DNA of 64,000 nucleotides, taken from assembly GCA_910574835.1 (NCBI GenBank), contig CAJTDE010000002.1, forward strand, positions 124,001 to 188,000, written 5' to 3'. A model generated the notes under the pieces. It did not search any database and was not told the DNA's origin. It saw only the letters and a program-made list of their open reading frames with translations. Shown one piece after another: positions 16,655 through 25,825 of this stretch. Origin of the DNA: Clostridia bacterium (GTDB lineage: Bacteria > Bacillota > Clostridia > Lachnospirales > Lachnospiraceae). Made by a program: the position numbers and the translations under genes. Numbering within the stretch: the stretch's first letter is position 1; every line of letters starts with the position of its first letter.

Positions 16655-17761
16655 TCAGATTAACATAAAGCACCCGGTATGCGCAATCTTAAAATCCTTT
16701 TCGTGGTATAAAAAGAATAAGGTAGTCAGGCTCTCTCCCAGATAGCCGATATAGCGGTCCTTCCGCTCGCTGCCCCTTGGCACGCTCAATTCCTCTGTTC
16801 TTGCCAGAATGGGGAACATCCAGTCGCAATATTGTTTATATATCTCTCTTTTGGCTATCAGCATGTTGAAATTATAAAAATATGGCCCTTTAAACAGCTT
16901 CGGAAGGGCTTCTCCATAGGACGGCTCCAATTCCTTAAGCGCCAGAAGCATCGCTTCCCAGTCCCCTTCTTTCAGATAGCGCCTGTGATGCTCCTGGATA
17001 TTGGGACAATGCATGGAAGGGTACGGAAGCACCGCATCAATGTCATTGGCTCGGAGGCGGCATAAATCTTTCTCCGTAACATCCAGGATTCTTCGGTAAT
17101 GATACAGTCCCAGATAGTCTGCCGTTCCATGCTTTCCTACCCAATAGGAGGCCGTAAGCTCGGAATAATTGGGATTTTTTATGGAGATATTGTCGCCTGC
17201 ATTGTCCTGAAGATCTGCTATCCGCTCCCCTGTAAGCGCTGTTCCGGCCTGGATGGGGTGTACCCAGCATGGTTGTTTGCAGGTGTTCTTTAGCGGCTTG
17301 TCCTTGTAAAATTTTGACATATATACAGCGATACTAGGAGAGGCGGACGTTTGTACCGATTCCCTGAGGGAGCTTGGTTCTTCCTCCTCTGTTTCCTCTG
17401 CTGATTTTGGGGGATAAGAAGTCAGGGGCAGAAAACGGCCTTCCTCCGCATAAAAAGCCTCCAACAGCTTTGCCTCTGCCTTGGAATCAATGCATTGATA
17501 GTCTGTAAAGGCCCTTTTTTCCAGTCCGGTGATAATCTCCGCATGGTGTACATCCGGGGCCGCGATCAGAATCCGCATGTCTCTGCAGCTGAAATTTTCA
17601 ATCTCTATAACCGGGATTCCGTCAATGGAGGAGGGATTACCTGCCCGGCTGCTGACAAGAAAGCAATGTACTTGGACGTACGGGTATAATTTCTTTATGG
17701 CAAAGTACACTCTTACGGCGACCATTTGGGCGCCGTAAATGGCTATTTGTATATCTTTCAT
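16655..17761 (-). CDS. DUF4422 glycosyltransferase with N-terminal Rossmann-like module
   Basis: A 368-residue protein. Residues about 4-100 are a Rossmann-like module (IAIYGAQMVAVRVYFAIKKL, then GIPVIEIENF and MRILIAAPDVHHAEI). The rest is a DUF4422 domain, a family of capsule and glycan glycosyltransferases; ELTASYWVGKHGTADYLGLY and HYRRIL are diagnostic. It probably adds a hexose such as galactose to a lipid- or protein-linked glycan in the cytoplasm; donor and acceptor are unknown. It belongs to the minus-strand glycan operon. The N-terminal module is the same one found in ten other proteins of this cluster. Confidence 0.85.
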   Translation of the reverse strand: MKDIQIAIYGAQMVAVRVYFAIKKLYPYVQVHCFLVSSRAGNPSSIDGIPVIEIENFSCRDMRILIAAPDVHHAEIITGLEKRAFTDYQCIDSKAEAKLLEAFYAEEGRFLPLTSYPPKSAEETEEEEPSSLRESVQTSASPSIAVYMSKFYKDKPLKNTCKQPCWVHPIQAGTALTGERIADLQDNAGDNISIKNPNYSELTASYWVGKHGTADYLGLYHYRRILDVTEKDLCRLRANDIDAVLPYPSMHCPNIQEHHRRYLKEGDWEAMLLALKELEPSYGEALPKLFKGPYFYNFNMLIAKREIYKQYCDWMFPILARTEELSVPRGSERKDRYIGYLGESLTTLFFLYHEKDFKIAHTGCFMLI

Positions 17762-17816
17762 ACGCTTTGTCCTTTCAGATTTCTTCCATATATCATAAAC
17801 ATCAAAATCAATACCA

Positions 17817-18746
17817 TTATTCTAAATATCTGAAAGCCTCCTGGGATACACACTCCTCCAATGTATCATGATTAAAATAATACGTATTATCCCTGCTCCA
17901 GCACACACGTTCCCGCAGCACTTTTGCCGGACAACCGGCAATAATCTGATGTTCCCCAAATTGACCGGAAGTAACCGCCCCTGCCCCTACAACCGAACCT
18001 CTGCCGATTCTTGCACCAGCCAAAAGGGAGGCACGCAGACCAATCCATACATTGTCACCAATTACAACATCCTTTGGGTAATTGATCCGTTCGTGGGTAT
18101 CCGCATCAAAAATGTGATGTTCATCATGGGTTCGTACAATAACGCCTGCTGCCAGCAGACAATCTGCACCTATCGTCAGACTTGCATCTGACACAACAAA
18201 ATACCCATCTATCACCTCTGTACCATCACCAACACTACAGACCCCTCTATTTCCAAAGGAAATCACCAGCTTATTTACAAGTACATTTTTGCCAAATCGC
18301 AGTATATTCTGCTTTCCATGAAAATAGATCTCCAAAGAATCCGGTATTGTCCTGTCAAAATAGATTTGATTCTCCCAGGCATCCTGATAGTAGCCCTCCA
18401 GGCAAATCTCTTTCAGCTTTTTGCCCGTTATGCTTTTTCGTTCTCCAATCACTTCGTCCACATGAATTACAGAGATCCCTGATATATTTTCCAAATCACT
18501 TTTCACAGAAGCACTCACCCACGGAAATCCGGTTGTCATTATGATCAAACCCTGCTCCAAAGTATACAGTTCCTCTCTTTTGATAACAGGTATCCCGTCA
18601 TAACTGTCCGGCACATGAACATCCCATTTTCTGTCACACAAATAATCCGGAGTTATGCATTGAAACAAGTCCTTTTTAACCTTTTCATAGTACTGCCCAA
18701 TACCATAGACAATAACTGTCTTGTACTGTTTCCTGTTTATCTTCAC
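17817..18746 (-). CDS. Hexapeptide-repeat O-acyltransferase with N-terminal Rossmann-like module
   Basis: A 309-residue protein. Residues about 8-110 resemble the cluster's Rossmann-like module (TVIVYGIGQYYEKVKKDL, GIPVIKREEL). The C-terminal 160 residues form a left-handed beta helix of hexapeptide repeats, with the catalytic His region RTHDEHHIFD and the coil VVIGDNVWIGLRASLLAGARIG. The acyl-CoA-binding end (VVGAGAVTSG...AGCPAKVLRE) is typical of the Maa/WbbJ O-acetyltransferases. It likely acetylates a sugar of the glycan. It is 27 bp downstream of the SGNH/CitC-like gene. Confidence 0.88.
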   Translation of the reverse strand: MKINRKQYKTVIVYGIGQYYEKVKKDLFQCITPDYLCDRKWDVHVPDSYDGIPVIKREELYTLEQGLIIMTTGFPWVSASVKSDLENISGISVIHVDEVIGERKSITGKKLKEICLEGYYQDAWENQIYFDRTIPDSLEIYFHGKQNILRFGKNVLVNKLVISFGNRGVCSVGDGTEVIDGYFVVSDASLTIGADCLLAAGVIVRTHDEHHIFDADTHERINYPKDVVIGDNVWIGLRASLLAGARIGRGSVVGAGAVTSGQFGEHQIIAGCPAKVLRERVCWSRDNTYYFNHDTLEECVSQEAFRYLE

Positions 18747-18772
18747 TTACGGCTTCCTTTCCTGATAGAAAA

Positions 18773-20869
18773 TCAACTTTGTATTTCAATTTCTCTCTTC
18801 TTTAAAATCCGATAGGTTGTCTCTGGCACCAACTCTTTTACCTGCTCCCAGTCGCCATTTTTTATTGCTTCTCTAACCTTTTTTGCTGAAATAATCCCGA
18901 TGCCCCGTTTCTCTAACCTTGGGATCTCGACAAATTGAATCCCATATTGGGGGAGTATTCTTCCCATAGAATCATTATACTGTGCCGTCACAATATCAGT
19001 TGGTTCTTCCCCTGCAAAACGCACCTTAATGTTCAATGCCGGAGCAATATACTTACCAAAAATGATTACATCCTTGGATGTATCAAGTGTCATTTCAGGT
19101 TTAAACATCTCCTTAGTGAAATAGTCCGGAAAAGTAAATGCAGATATTACATATTGTCCGCTTGGCAGCACAACAATATTAGGATTTTGTGCCGTACATG
19201 CACGTACCATCTCAAAACGTTCTTCAAAAGGAATTTCTGATTTATCTTCTTGTACCACAAAAATATACAAACACTCTACCTGGCTTGCTGCATACTCAAT
19301 CAAGTACTTATGTCCATAGGTAAGGGGATTACAATTCATAACAATTGCTCCATTGCAGCCTCCCTCTTTCCCTTTCCGATACATTCCTTTGAATTCTTCT
19401 AAATAATTCTCCAATTCTTTATCCAATCCGTCTTCATACACATTTTTTTCATATATAAAAGTATCATCTATTATACATTTTTCTTTCCATGAATTATCAT
19501 AATCCTCTTGAAACATTTTTAACAAATAATCTGCACACAATTGATAGCCAAAAGCATTCAGATGTGTTGGACTCTCTAAAAAATAACTCTTTATTCTGCT
19601 TCGATCCAGTGTATTAAAAATATCCTCCAAATGGTATATTTTTATCTTTATCTGTTCCAAAATCTCTTTCTCAATTTTTTCATCTATAAACAGAATTATC
19701 ATATCTCCCTCTTTCAAAGGATCTTGATTGAGCCGCTTGATACTTTCATATATTCCCATACCGCATATTCCTTCATTTACCACCTCATAAACCACATCTC
19801 CAAAAAATTGATTGATTTTTTCTTGCAAAAGACTGGCTATTGTATTCTCATCATCAACCAATGGCCCATATACAAAGCTATTGCCCGACAAATAAATATG
19901 ATTTTTAATCTTTTCCGGTACACCCTTTGTAACTCTATTCCCATTTATCACATTAAAATGCTTCCCTGCAATATCCTGCATATAATATAAATGATTTTTC
20001 CTAATCACCGAGGAAATGTTTAAACATTCATCTATAAACTCCTTTTTATCCTCTCCTATGGATAATACTTGCTGTAAAAGTTCTGCGTATTGCTCCCTAT
20101 TTTCTAAATAATGACTCCATTTCTTATCACCATAAATTCTGGCATTTACTCGCTCTTTCTCTTCCTCAGTTATATTCCAGATATTATATGAAGTAGGTAT
20201 GCTGACAACATACAATTTTATTCCCTTTGCTTTACATCTGTTTAAAAGAAGAGCATATTCTAATTCTATTTGTAATCGACAAAATGAGTATAATGGTATT
20301 GTCAAATATGTCTTTGTCTCTTCATTGACAATTAGCACCTCATCATCCTTTGTTTCTAATGCATCATTCCATGAAATTTTCTCCACTGTATCAAAATAGC
20401 TTTCATAATATTTAAAATATGTATAGATCTTCTCGCTTAAAGCCCCCAACATGCACACTTTAATTTTTCTATATCCTTTTGCTTCCATTAACCTTGCCAA
20501 TTGTATATTACTTATATCCAGCCATTTATAGCCCGGCTCCGCATCGAGCCGGTTTCTGTAATAACATTCAACAAGTCGCCCTTTTTCATCAAAAACAGGA
20601 ATTGAATTATATTTTGTTTTATCAAAAAACCGGTTCACCTCCAGGAGATAATCTTTATGCAAAAAAATTTTCTTAAAATTTCTATTTATAACACCCTTAC
20701 CCCGCAAAAAATCGGCATAAGAAATAATCCCTGTTACCTTTTCATCCCCATCTTTTACAAAAGCTATCCGATTGGGATAAAATGTAAAAAAGGCTTTCAA
20801 CATGTCATCATCCACCGGTTCTTGTATACAATAACATTCCGTATTTACTACTTTACATAAGTTTTCCAT
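18773..20869 (-). CDS. Three-part fusion: CBS-like, SGNH-like and CitC-like nucleotidyltransferase
   Basis: A 698-residue protein with an unusual domain set. Residues about 20-125 look like a CBS pair (VTGIISYADFLRGK, NSIPVFDEKGRLVECYY). Residues about 325-470 resemble an SGNH hydrolase (block I LSGNSFVYG with GNS for GDS; late block SPTHLNAFGYQLCAD). The C-terminal 200 residues match the nucleotidyltransferase domain of citrate lyase ligase CitC: GAIVMNCNPLTYGHKYLIE with the T-x-GH motif, then PFEERFEMV, ISAKKVREAI and LVPETTYRIL. No citrate lyase genes are near. It may activate a small carboxylate or alditol group as a nucleotidyl or adenylyl intermediate and transfer it to the glycan. This function is inference. 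Confidence 0.72.
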   Translation of the reverse strand: MENLCKVVNTECYCIQEPVDDDMLKAFFTFYPNRIAFVKDGDEKVTGIISYADFLRGKGVINRNFKKIFLHKDYLLEVNRFFDKTKYNSIPVFDEKGRLVECYYRNRLDAEPGYKWLDISNIQLARLMEAKGYRKIKVCMLGALSEKIYTYFKYYESYFDTVEKISWNDALETKDDEVLIVNEETKTYLTIPLYSFCRLQIELEYALLLNRCKAKGIKLYVVSIPTSYNIWNITEEEKERVNARIYGDKKWSHYLENREQYAELLQQVLSIGEDKKEFIDECLNISSVIRKNHLYYMQDIAGKHFNVINGNRVTKGVPEKIKNHIYLSGNSFVYGPLVDDENTIASLLQEKINQFFGDVVYEVVNEGICGMGIYESIKRLNQDPLKEGDMIILFIDEKIEKEILEQIKIKIYHLEDIFNTLDRSRIKSYFLESPTHLNAFGYQLCADYLLKMFQEDYDNSWKEKCIIDDTFIYEKNVYEDGLDKELENYLEEFKGMYRKGKEGGCNGAIVMNCNPLTYGHKYLIEYAASQVECLYIFVVQEDKSEIPFEERFEMVRACTAQNPNIVVLPSGQYVISAFTFPDYFTKEMFKPEMTLDTSKDVIIFGKYIAPALNIKVRFAGEEPTDIVTAQYNDSMGRILPQYGIQFVEIPRLEKRGIGIISAKKVREAIKNGDWEQVKELVPETTYRILKKREIEIQS

Positions 20870-20894
20870 ACTTTTTCTTGCCCTTTCCTCAATG

Positions 20895-23039
20895 TCATAC
20901 CTGAAAAATATTAAAAGTCTGACTCAGGAACTCATCTGTCAATACCAGAGACGTAACCTCCTGCAGATCTAAGCTTGTATATTCTTTATCCAAAAATCCC
21001 AATATCATATCCGGAACATTCTGACTCACCGGAGTATGCAGCAAATCCGGGTATAACCCTGAAAATTCCTTTGCATATTCCAGAATGCTCTCCTGTATTT
21101 CGCCGACAATCTCACGATGCTCTTTTGTCCTGGTTTCCTCCATAAAATTTATCCGGCCATCATCCCCCATGAAATCAAAGGTTGGTTCCGGCGATGTCAA
21201 TACCATTTCTAAAAACAGATAATATTTATAAACATTCAAATCAATCTCAAAGGCACCTTTTGACGGAAAATACGTCTCTACCTTAATGTCCCTGTCTATT
21301 TCTCCCGTATTCGGCTCTCTTCTCAAAAAATAGAAGCCTAAAAACTCTTTTTCCGGCACCAGCTTTTCTAACCCGTTCTGAACCTTTCCCGCTGCGACAA
21401 AGTCAATAAATGCAATCTTTTTATGCTCCGGAACTCCTGTTTGTGAAATATAACGAACGTAGCTGTCTCTTTCTTTTGCACTTTGCTTCAGAATATCCTG
21501 CTGATACCTTTTCAAATAGCGTTTCAGCATCTCACTGTCTTCTGCTCTGATTTTCTCCGCCCCGCCGTCTGCATCTACATGAAATCTCTTACGAAGCAAC
21601 TGGCGAATACTCCCCCAGAAATCCATCCCTGCAACATGAGATATATCTTTTTCATTCCATACGGCAGCCGCCAGTACCGCCCGTCTTGAAGTGTAAAAAT
21701 ATTCTCCCTTTGGGAACTTCTCTTCTTTCTGTTCTTTGCAAATCTCATGGCAGAGTTTCTCGATTAAATAAGCATCCCTTGAGGGATATAATACATAATC
21801 ACATCCAAATCTCTGAACCTGCTGCATAAGCCACACGGTAAAATAAAAAACCATAGGTGCAATCAGCATATAGGCAAAATCATGCAGGCATTCAACTTTC
21901 ATCCTGCCTTTTGTCCCCGATAAAATAAAGGGATCCTGAAATGCCTTTTCACATAGAAGGCCCATTGCCAGGTGATCCATAAAGTTCAAATCCGATGCCA
22001 GGAGACTGCGGTAGCTGGAGCTCTCCAGCAGTTCCCGTGCACCCATAATCTGAAATGCATCCAGTCCTGCTGCCCTTGCACTTCTAAAATCCGCCACTTC
22101 ATTATCACCAATGTGCAGGCAATTATGACCCTCATATCCGTCCCGCTTTCTGTCTTCCAGATACATTTCAAACAATGCTTCATTTTTTGAGGTTCTTTTT
22201 TCGCAAGAGACATAGAGTTCATCATAGCCTTCATAGCCACATTTCTTAAGAAGCTCTGCAATGACTTTTTTCGGCAGATACATATCTGAGATCAGATAGA
22301 TCTTTTTTCTTCCTTTGATACTGTTGAATAGTTCCAGCATCCTTTTTCTGGGAACCATAAATTCTGTTTCCACAGCAAGTTCCAGTTCCTGCAGCTCTAT
22401 TCTGTCTGCTTCACTGATTCGGCCTAACTGTTGAATCCGATCATAAATCTCCTGGAAAGTCGGATTTCTTTTTTCTTCATAGAGCTGTCTCTCCCCTTCT
22501 ATTCGCAGAGGGGCAAATCCGGGGAAAGGTTTCTTCCTTTCCACAATTGAAAAAATATCCGTAGGATACAATACCTTTCTCATAATAAGGGTATCAAATA
22601 CATCGAAAGATATCACTTCATGCTTTGTGGCTTCTTTTCTTAAATCTTCAAAGCTTAGCTGAAAATAAGGAATGTCGTTTTCCTGATTCACATAAACCTG
22701 GGATAAGTCATTCCCTCTTACATCATACACAAGAATGCCATTTTGCCTGCAAAATTCTGCGATTCTATGGTAGATCACTCCAATCACCGCAGGACGGGCA
22801 ATGATGACAATATTCTTCACGTTCAAAGCCAGCACATCTTTATAGTCCAGTATGGGTTTCCCCCAAATGCTGCCCTCTTTCTTTTTTCTGTCCATCAATC
22901 CTATGATATGATAATCCTGTATTTTAGGCAAAAGTTCTCCTGTATTTTTTCCAATACCATACAGAATCAAAGGTTCTTCCTTTTTTTCCGCAAAATGCTT
23001 CTGAAATTCCTGGTATATATATGTTGTTTCATCATACAT
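20895..23039 (-). CDS. HAD-family protein with N-terminal Rossmann-like module, glycan-cluster type
   Basis: A 714-residue protein. Residues about 18-110 are the Rossmann-like module (LILYGIGKNTGELLPKI, GKPILDYKDV). Residues about 130-340 form a HAD-like domain with FDVFDTLIMRK (DxDxT-type nucleophile motif), LISDMYLPKK and HIGDNEVADFRSARAAGL. The C-terminal 370 residues are conserved in similar proteins of polysaccharide loci but have no activity I can name. Such proteins usually sit with glycosyltransferases. The frame opens with a GTG at 23057, but the ATG at 23039 has GGGAGG ten bases upstream and is preferred. Confidence 0.75.
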   Translation of the reverse strand: MYDETTYIYQEFQKHFAEKKEEPLILYGIGKNTGELLPKIQDYHIIGLMDRKKKEGSIWGKPILDYKDVLALNVKNIVIIARPAVIGVIYHRIAEFCRQNGILVYDVRGNDLSQVYVNQENDIPYFQLSFEDLRKEATKHEVISFDVFDTLIMRKVLYPTDIFSIVERKKPFPGFAPLRIEGERQLYEEKRNPTFQEIYDRIQQLGRISEADRIELQELELAVETEFMVPRKRMLELFNSIKGRKKIYLISDMYLPKKVIAELLKKCGYEGYDELYVSCEKRTSKNEALFEMYLEDRKRDGYEGHNCLHIGDNEVADFRSARAAGLDAFQIMGARELLESSSYRSLLASDLNFMDHLAMGLLCEKAFQDPFILSGTKGRMKVECLHDFAYMLIAPMVFYFTVWLMQQVQRFGCDYVLYPSRDAYLIEKLCHEICKEQKEEKFPKGEYFYTSRRAVLAAAVWNEKDISHVAGMDFWGSIRQLLRKRFHVDADGGAEKIRAEDSEMLKRYLKRYQQDILKQSAKERDSYVRYISQTGVPEHKKIAFIDFVAAGKVQNGLEKLVPEKEFLGFYFLRREPNTGEIDRDIKVETYFPSKGAFEIDLNVYKYYLFLEMVLTSPEPTFDFMGDDGRINFMEETRTKEHREIVGEIQESILEYAKEFSGLYPDLLHTPVSQNVPDMILGFLDKEYTSLDLQEVTSLVLTDEFLSQTFNIFQV

Positions 23040-23078
23040 ATTCCCTGATCCTCCCACCGTCCATTACTTATGTCAATC

Positions 23079-25811
23079 TTAATCCAACAGGGATCTCCAA
23101 TAATGATTCGGATCCATATATTTATTTCTTTCCCTTATCTTACGAATAGAATAACTGCCCATTTGCGGCAGCAATTCTCTATGTTCATACAAATAAATAA
23201 TCTTATTTACAAGCTGCTCCGTATCTCCAACGTTCACCACAAAACCATTCTTTCCTTCTTCCACATCATCCCTGGCACCGGAAGTATCTGTAATGACAAG
23301 CACAGCACCTGCCGCCATAGCCTCAGAATGGGAAATGCTGTGTCCCTCCCATTCCGAGCAGCTTATACAGATATCCTGCTCCTGCCAGAACTCCATAATC
23401 TGCTCATGATCTACTACTCCAAGCATATGAATTTCATTATCCAGGCCCTTTTCTGTAATCTGTTTTCTTAATTCCCCCTCATAATCGCCGGAGCCTGCAA
23501 TATTGAGGCAAAAGTTAACACGATTCTTTTTTAATCTTTCCCCTGCCTCCAAAAGAAGATCTATTCTTTTTTGCGTAGTTGAAATTCTTCCTGCATAGCC
23601 AATTTTAAGTGGCATCTCCCCTGCACTGTATTGACGCTTGCACTCTCCCGACAAAGGAATCCGCCAGTACAAATCTTTCAATTTATGAGATGCAAAGCCC
23701 CTGTTCAAGAGTGTATTTTTTATCTTAGTACTTATTGTAAGACATACATCAATATATTTCTCCCAGGTCATTAAGGTTCTGTAATAAATTTCCTCATCAT
23801 TATGCAGAACGGCTATCACCCTTAATTTTGGATTCACATATCGCTTTATCATGCAGGCTCCCATCATAATGTCAAAGGGGAAGTTGCATATCACGGTATG
23901 AGGACCCGTCTCTAAAATGCTTTTCACAGTATCTATGATCGGAATACCCACCCGGCTTTTAACGGACAATTCCGGTATCCCGTTATCTGCCACATCCTTA
24001 GTACAACCTCCTGGCATGATATAGGCACTACTTATTCCCAATCCGTTCAATGTCTCCGCCAAAGAATAACTCCATCTCTCAACACCGCCCAAAACCATGC
24101 CGCAGGATAAATCTATCAGACACTGATACATGCCATTCTCCATATGGGCTTTATGGAAAAAGGACTTGTATAAGATATCGGATAATGTGTAAATCATTTC
24201 CTGTGCACTGATGCCATCTGATATCACAATGTCTTCTTCCGGCATTCCATGCTCCAGTAGCTGCTTTTTTATTTCCGGATATTGACCACAGGTGATAAAA
24301 ACGGTTACTTTACCCTTTAAATCATATACCTCAGCAGGTGCCAGAATCTTAACACCATCTATCTCCATTCCCCAACGTTTTTTTTCATTATCACAGAAAA
24401 AATCAGGTCCCATATCTAGTCTTTTCCAAAATTCAAGAACCATTCTTCCTATTTTTCCGGTTCCCCAGAATACCTGCTTCTTCTCAAATAAACAGACAAG
24501 GTTCTCTTTCTTCCCACCCTCATTAAGATATTGCTTTTTCATTTCATGGGAATACTTTTCATTCGCTATGATATAATTCGCCTCCGGAAAAAGCTTGAGA
24601 CATTCAGCCAATCCGTAAACAGGTATATCTGCAATACTTGTACCAGCCTTTTCTTTGGCATTATCTGCAAACGCAACAGGTCTATTTCCATCCGTCTTAT
24701 CCAAAAATTTTAATACTTCACACCCCCAAAAGCCTGAGCCAAATATAACAATTGGTCTCTCCCCTGTAGCATTCAAACTTTCAAAGCATTTTTGTCTTTC
24801 ATCATTTTCTTTCTTTAACATTGCAGAAAATTCCTTCGGACTTTTCAGCAAAAGCATGAATCTATCAAAATATTTCTCCTCAAAATCAGCTTTTGAAATA
24901 AGACCCTTTGTAAGTGCCTCTTCTATTTCTTCCTTAAACCATGGATAGTATGCTGCACATGCAGGTGCATCACAATCAAAATTTACTTTTTCAAGTATTT
25001 TTCCGTATTCACAGCAAAACCATCCGATCATGCAAATATAAAAACCTTTTTTATAAACTTTTTCTACGCTCCGCAAAAAACGGCCTTTCAATGCCGAAAA
25101 TTCTGTCCATACATATTTTACAGCATTTATGGAGCCACTGGATGCACCCTCACGGTTTACTCTGTAAAAATAAAGCAGCTTGTCCGAATAATATGCTGTT
25201 TTAGCATAGGCCAGCACCTGGCCCATAAACCCGATATCCTGATAAGCTGCTCCTCCCGTTTCATTCAGAACAATCTGGTTATCTATAAGAAATGCTTTTC
25301 TATAGATCCCTTTCCACAGATTAACATCTGACTGATATAATATATTTAATTCATGGGGACAAAATACTTTATTGTATAATTCTGAATTCTTTTCAAACAA
25401 TCGAATTGTTGTATAGATTCGACTGCCATTCTTCAATGTATAGAAGTTTTTGTAATCTGCTTTTACATAATCGACATGTTCTCTCTCAGCTAATTCATAT
25501 AAGCTGCCATACATATCCTTATTCACATAGTCATCCGTTTCTAAGATAGCAATATACTTTCCTCTCGCCACCCGGATTCCCTGATTCACCTGTGCCCCAT
25601 AGCTTCTCACATCAGATTGAAAAAGCCGGATTCTATCGTCACGCTCTGCAAAGGCTTTCAGTATCTCCCATGTCCCATCTGTTGACCCGGCATCAATACA
25701 TATAATATCCAGATCTTTAAATGTTTGGTTCACAATACTTTCCATACATTCCTCTATGCAATCCACTACATTTAAAGATGGCATAATTACAGATATTCCT
25801 TTATCAGACAA
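23079..25811 (-). CDS. Bifunctional glycosyltransferase: GT2, two Rossmann-like modules, GT4
   Basis: A 910-residue fusion. Residues about 5-230 are a family-2 transferase (ISVIMPSLNVVDCIEECMES, IDAGSTDGT, ILETDDYV). Residues about 350-520 contain two consecutive Rossmann-like modules (IVIFGSGFWGCEVLKFL, then VFWGTGKIGRMVLEFW). Residues about 560-910 are a GT-B fold family-4 transferase (IGYAGRISTTQKRIDLLLEA, then CSEWEGHSISHSEAMAAG with the catalytic E-x7-E region). It may make two successive linkages. The start is a TTG with GGGGGA upstream; the first ATG, at residue 10, would cut into the first GT2 strand. Confidence 0.85.
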   Translation of the reverse strand: MSDKGISVIMPSLNVVDCIEECMESIVNQTFKDLDIICIDAGSTDGTWEILKAFAERDDRIRLFQSDVRSYGAQVNQGIRVARGKYIAILETDDYVNKDMYGSLYELAEREHVDYVKADYKNFYTLKNGSRIYTTIRLFEKNSELYNKVFCPHELNILYQSDVNLWKGIYRKAFLIDNQIVLNETGGAAYQDIGFMGQVLAYAKTAYYSDKLLYFYRVNREGASSGSINAVKYVWTEFSALKGRFLRSVEKVYKKGFYICMIGWFCCEYGKILEKVNFDCDAPACAAYYPWFKEEIEEALTKGLISKADFEEKYFDRFMLLLKSPKEFSAMLKKENDERQKCFESLNATGERPIVIFGSGFWGCEVLKFLDKTDGNRPVAFADNAKEKAGTSIADIPVYGLAECLKLFPEANYIIANEKYSHEMKKQYLNEGGKKENLVCLFEKKQVFWGTGKIGRMVLEFWKRLDMGPDFFCDNEKKRWGMEIDGVKILAPAEVYDLKGKVTVFITCGQYPEIKKQLLEHGMPEEDIVISDGISAQEMIYTLSDILYKSFFHKAHMENGMYQCLIDLSCGMVLGGVERWSYSLAETLNGLGISSAYIMPGGCTKDVADNGIPELSVKSRVGIPIIDTVKSILETGPHTVICNFPFDIMMGACMIKRYVNPKLRVIAVLHNDEEIYYRTLMTWEKYIDVCLTISTKIKNTLLNRGFASHKLKDLYWRIPLSGECKRQYSAGEMPLKIGYAGRISTTQKRIDLLLEAGERLKKNRVNFCLNIAGSGDYEGELRKQITEKGLDNEIHMLGVVDHEQIMEFWQEQDICISCSEWEGHSISHSEAMAAGAVLVITDTSGARDDVEEGKNGFVVNVGDTEQLVNKIIYLYEHRELLPQMGSYSIRKIRERNKYMDPNHYWRSLLD

Positions 25812-25825
25812 TAAACTTTCCCCCT

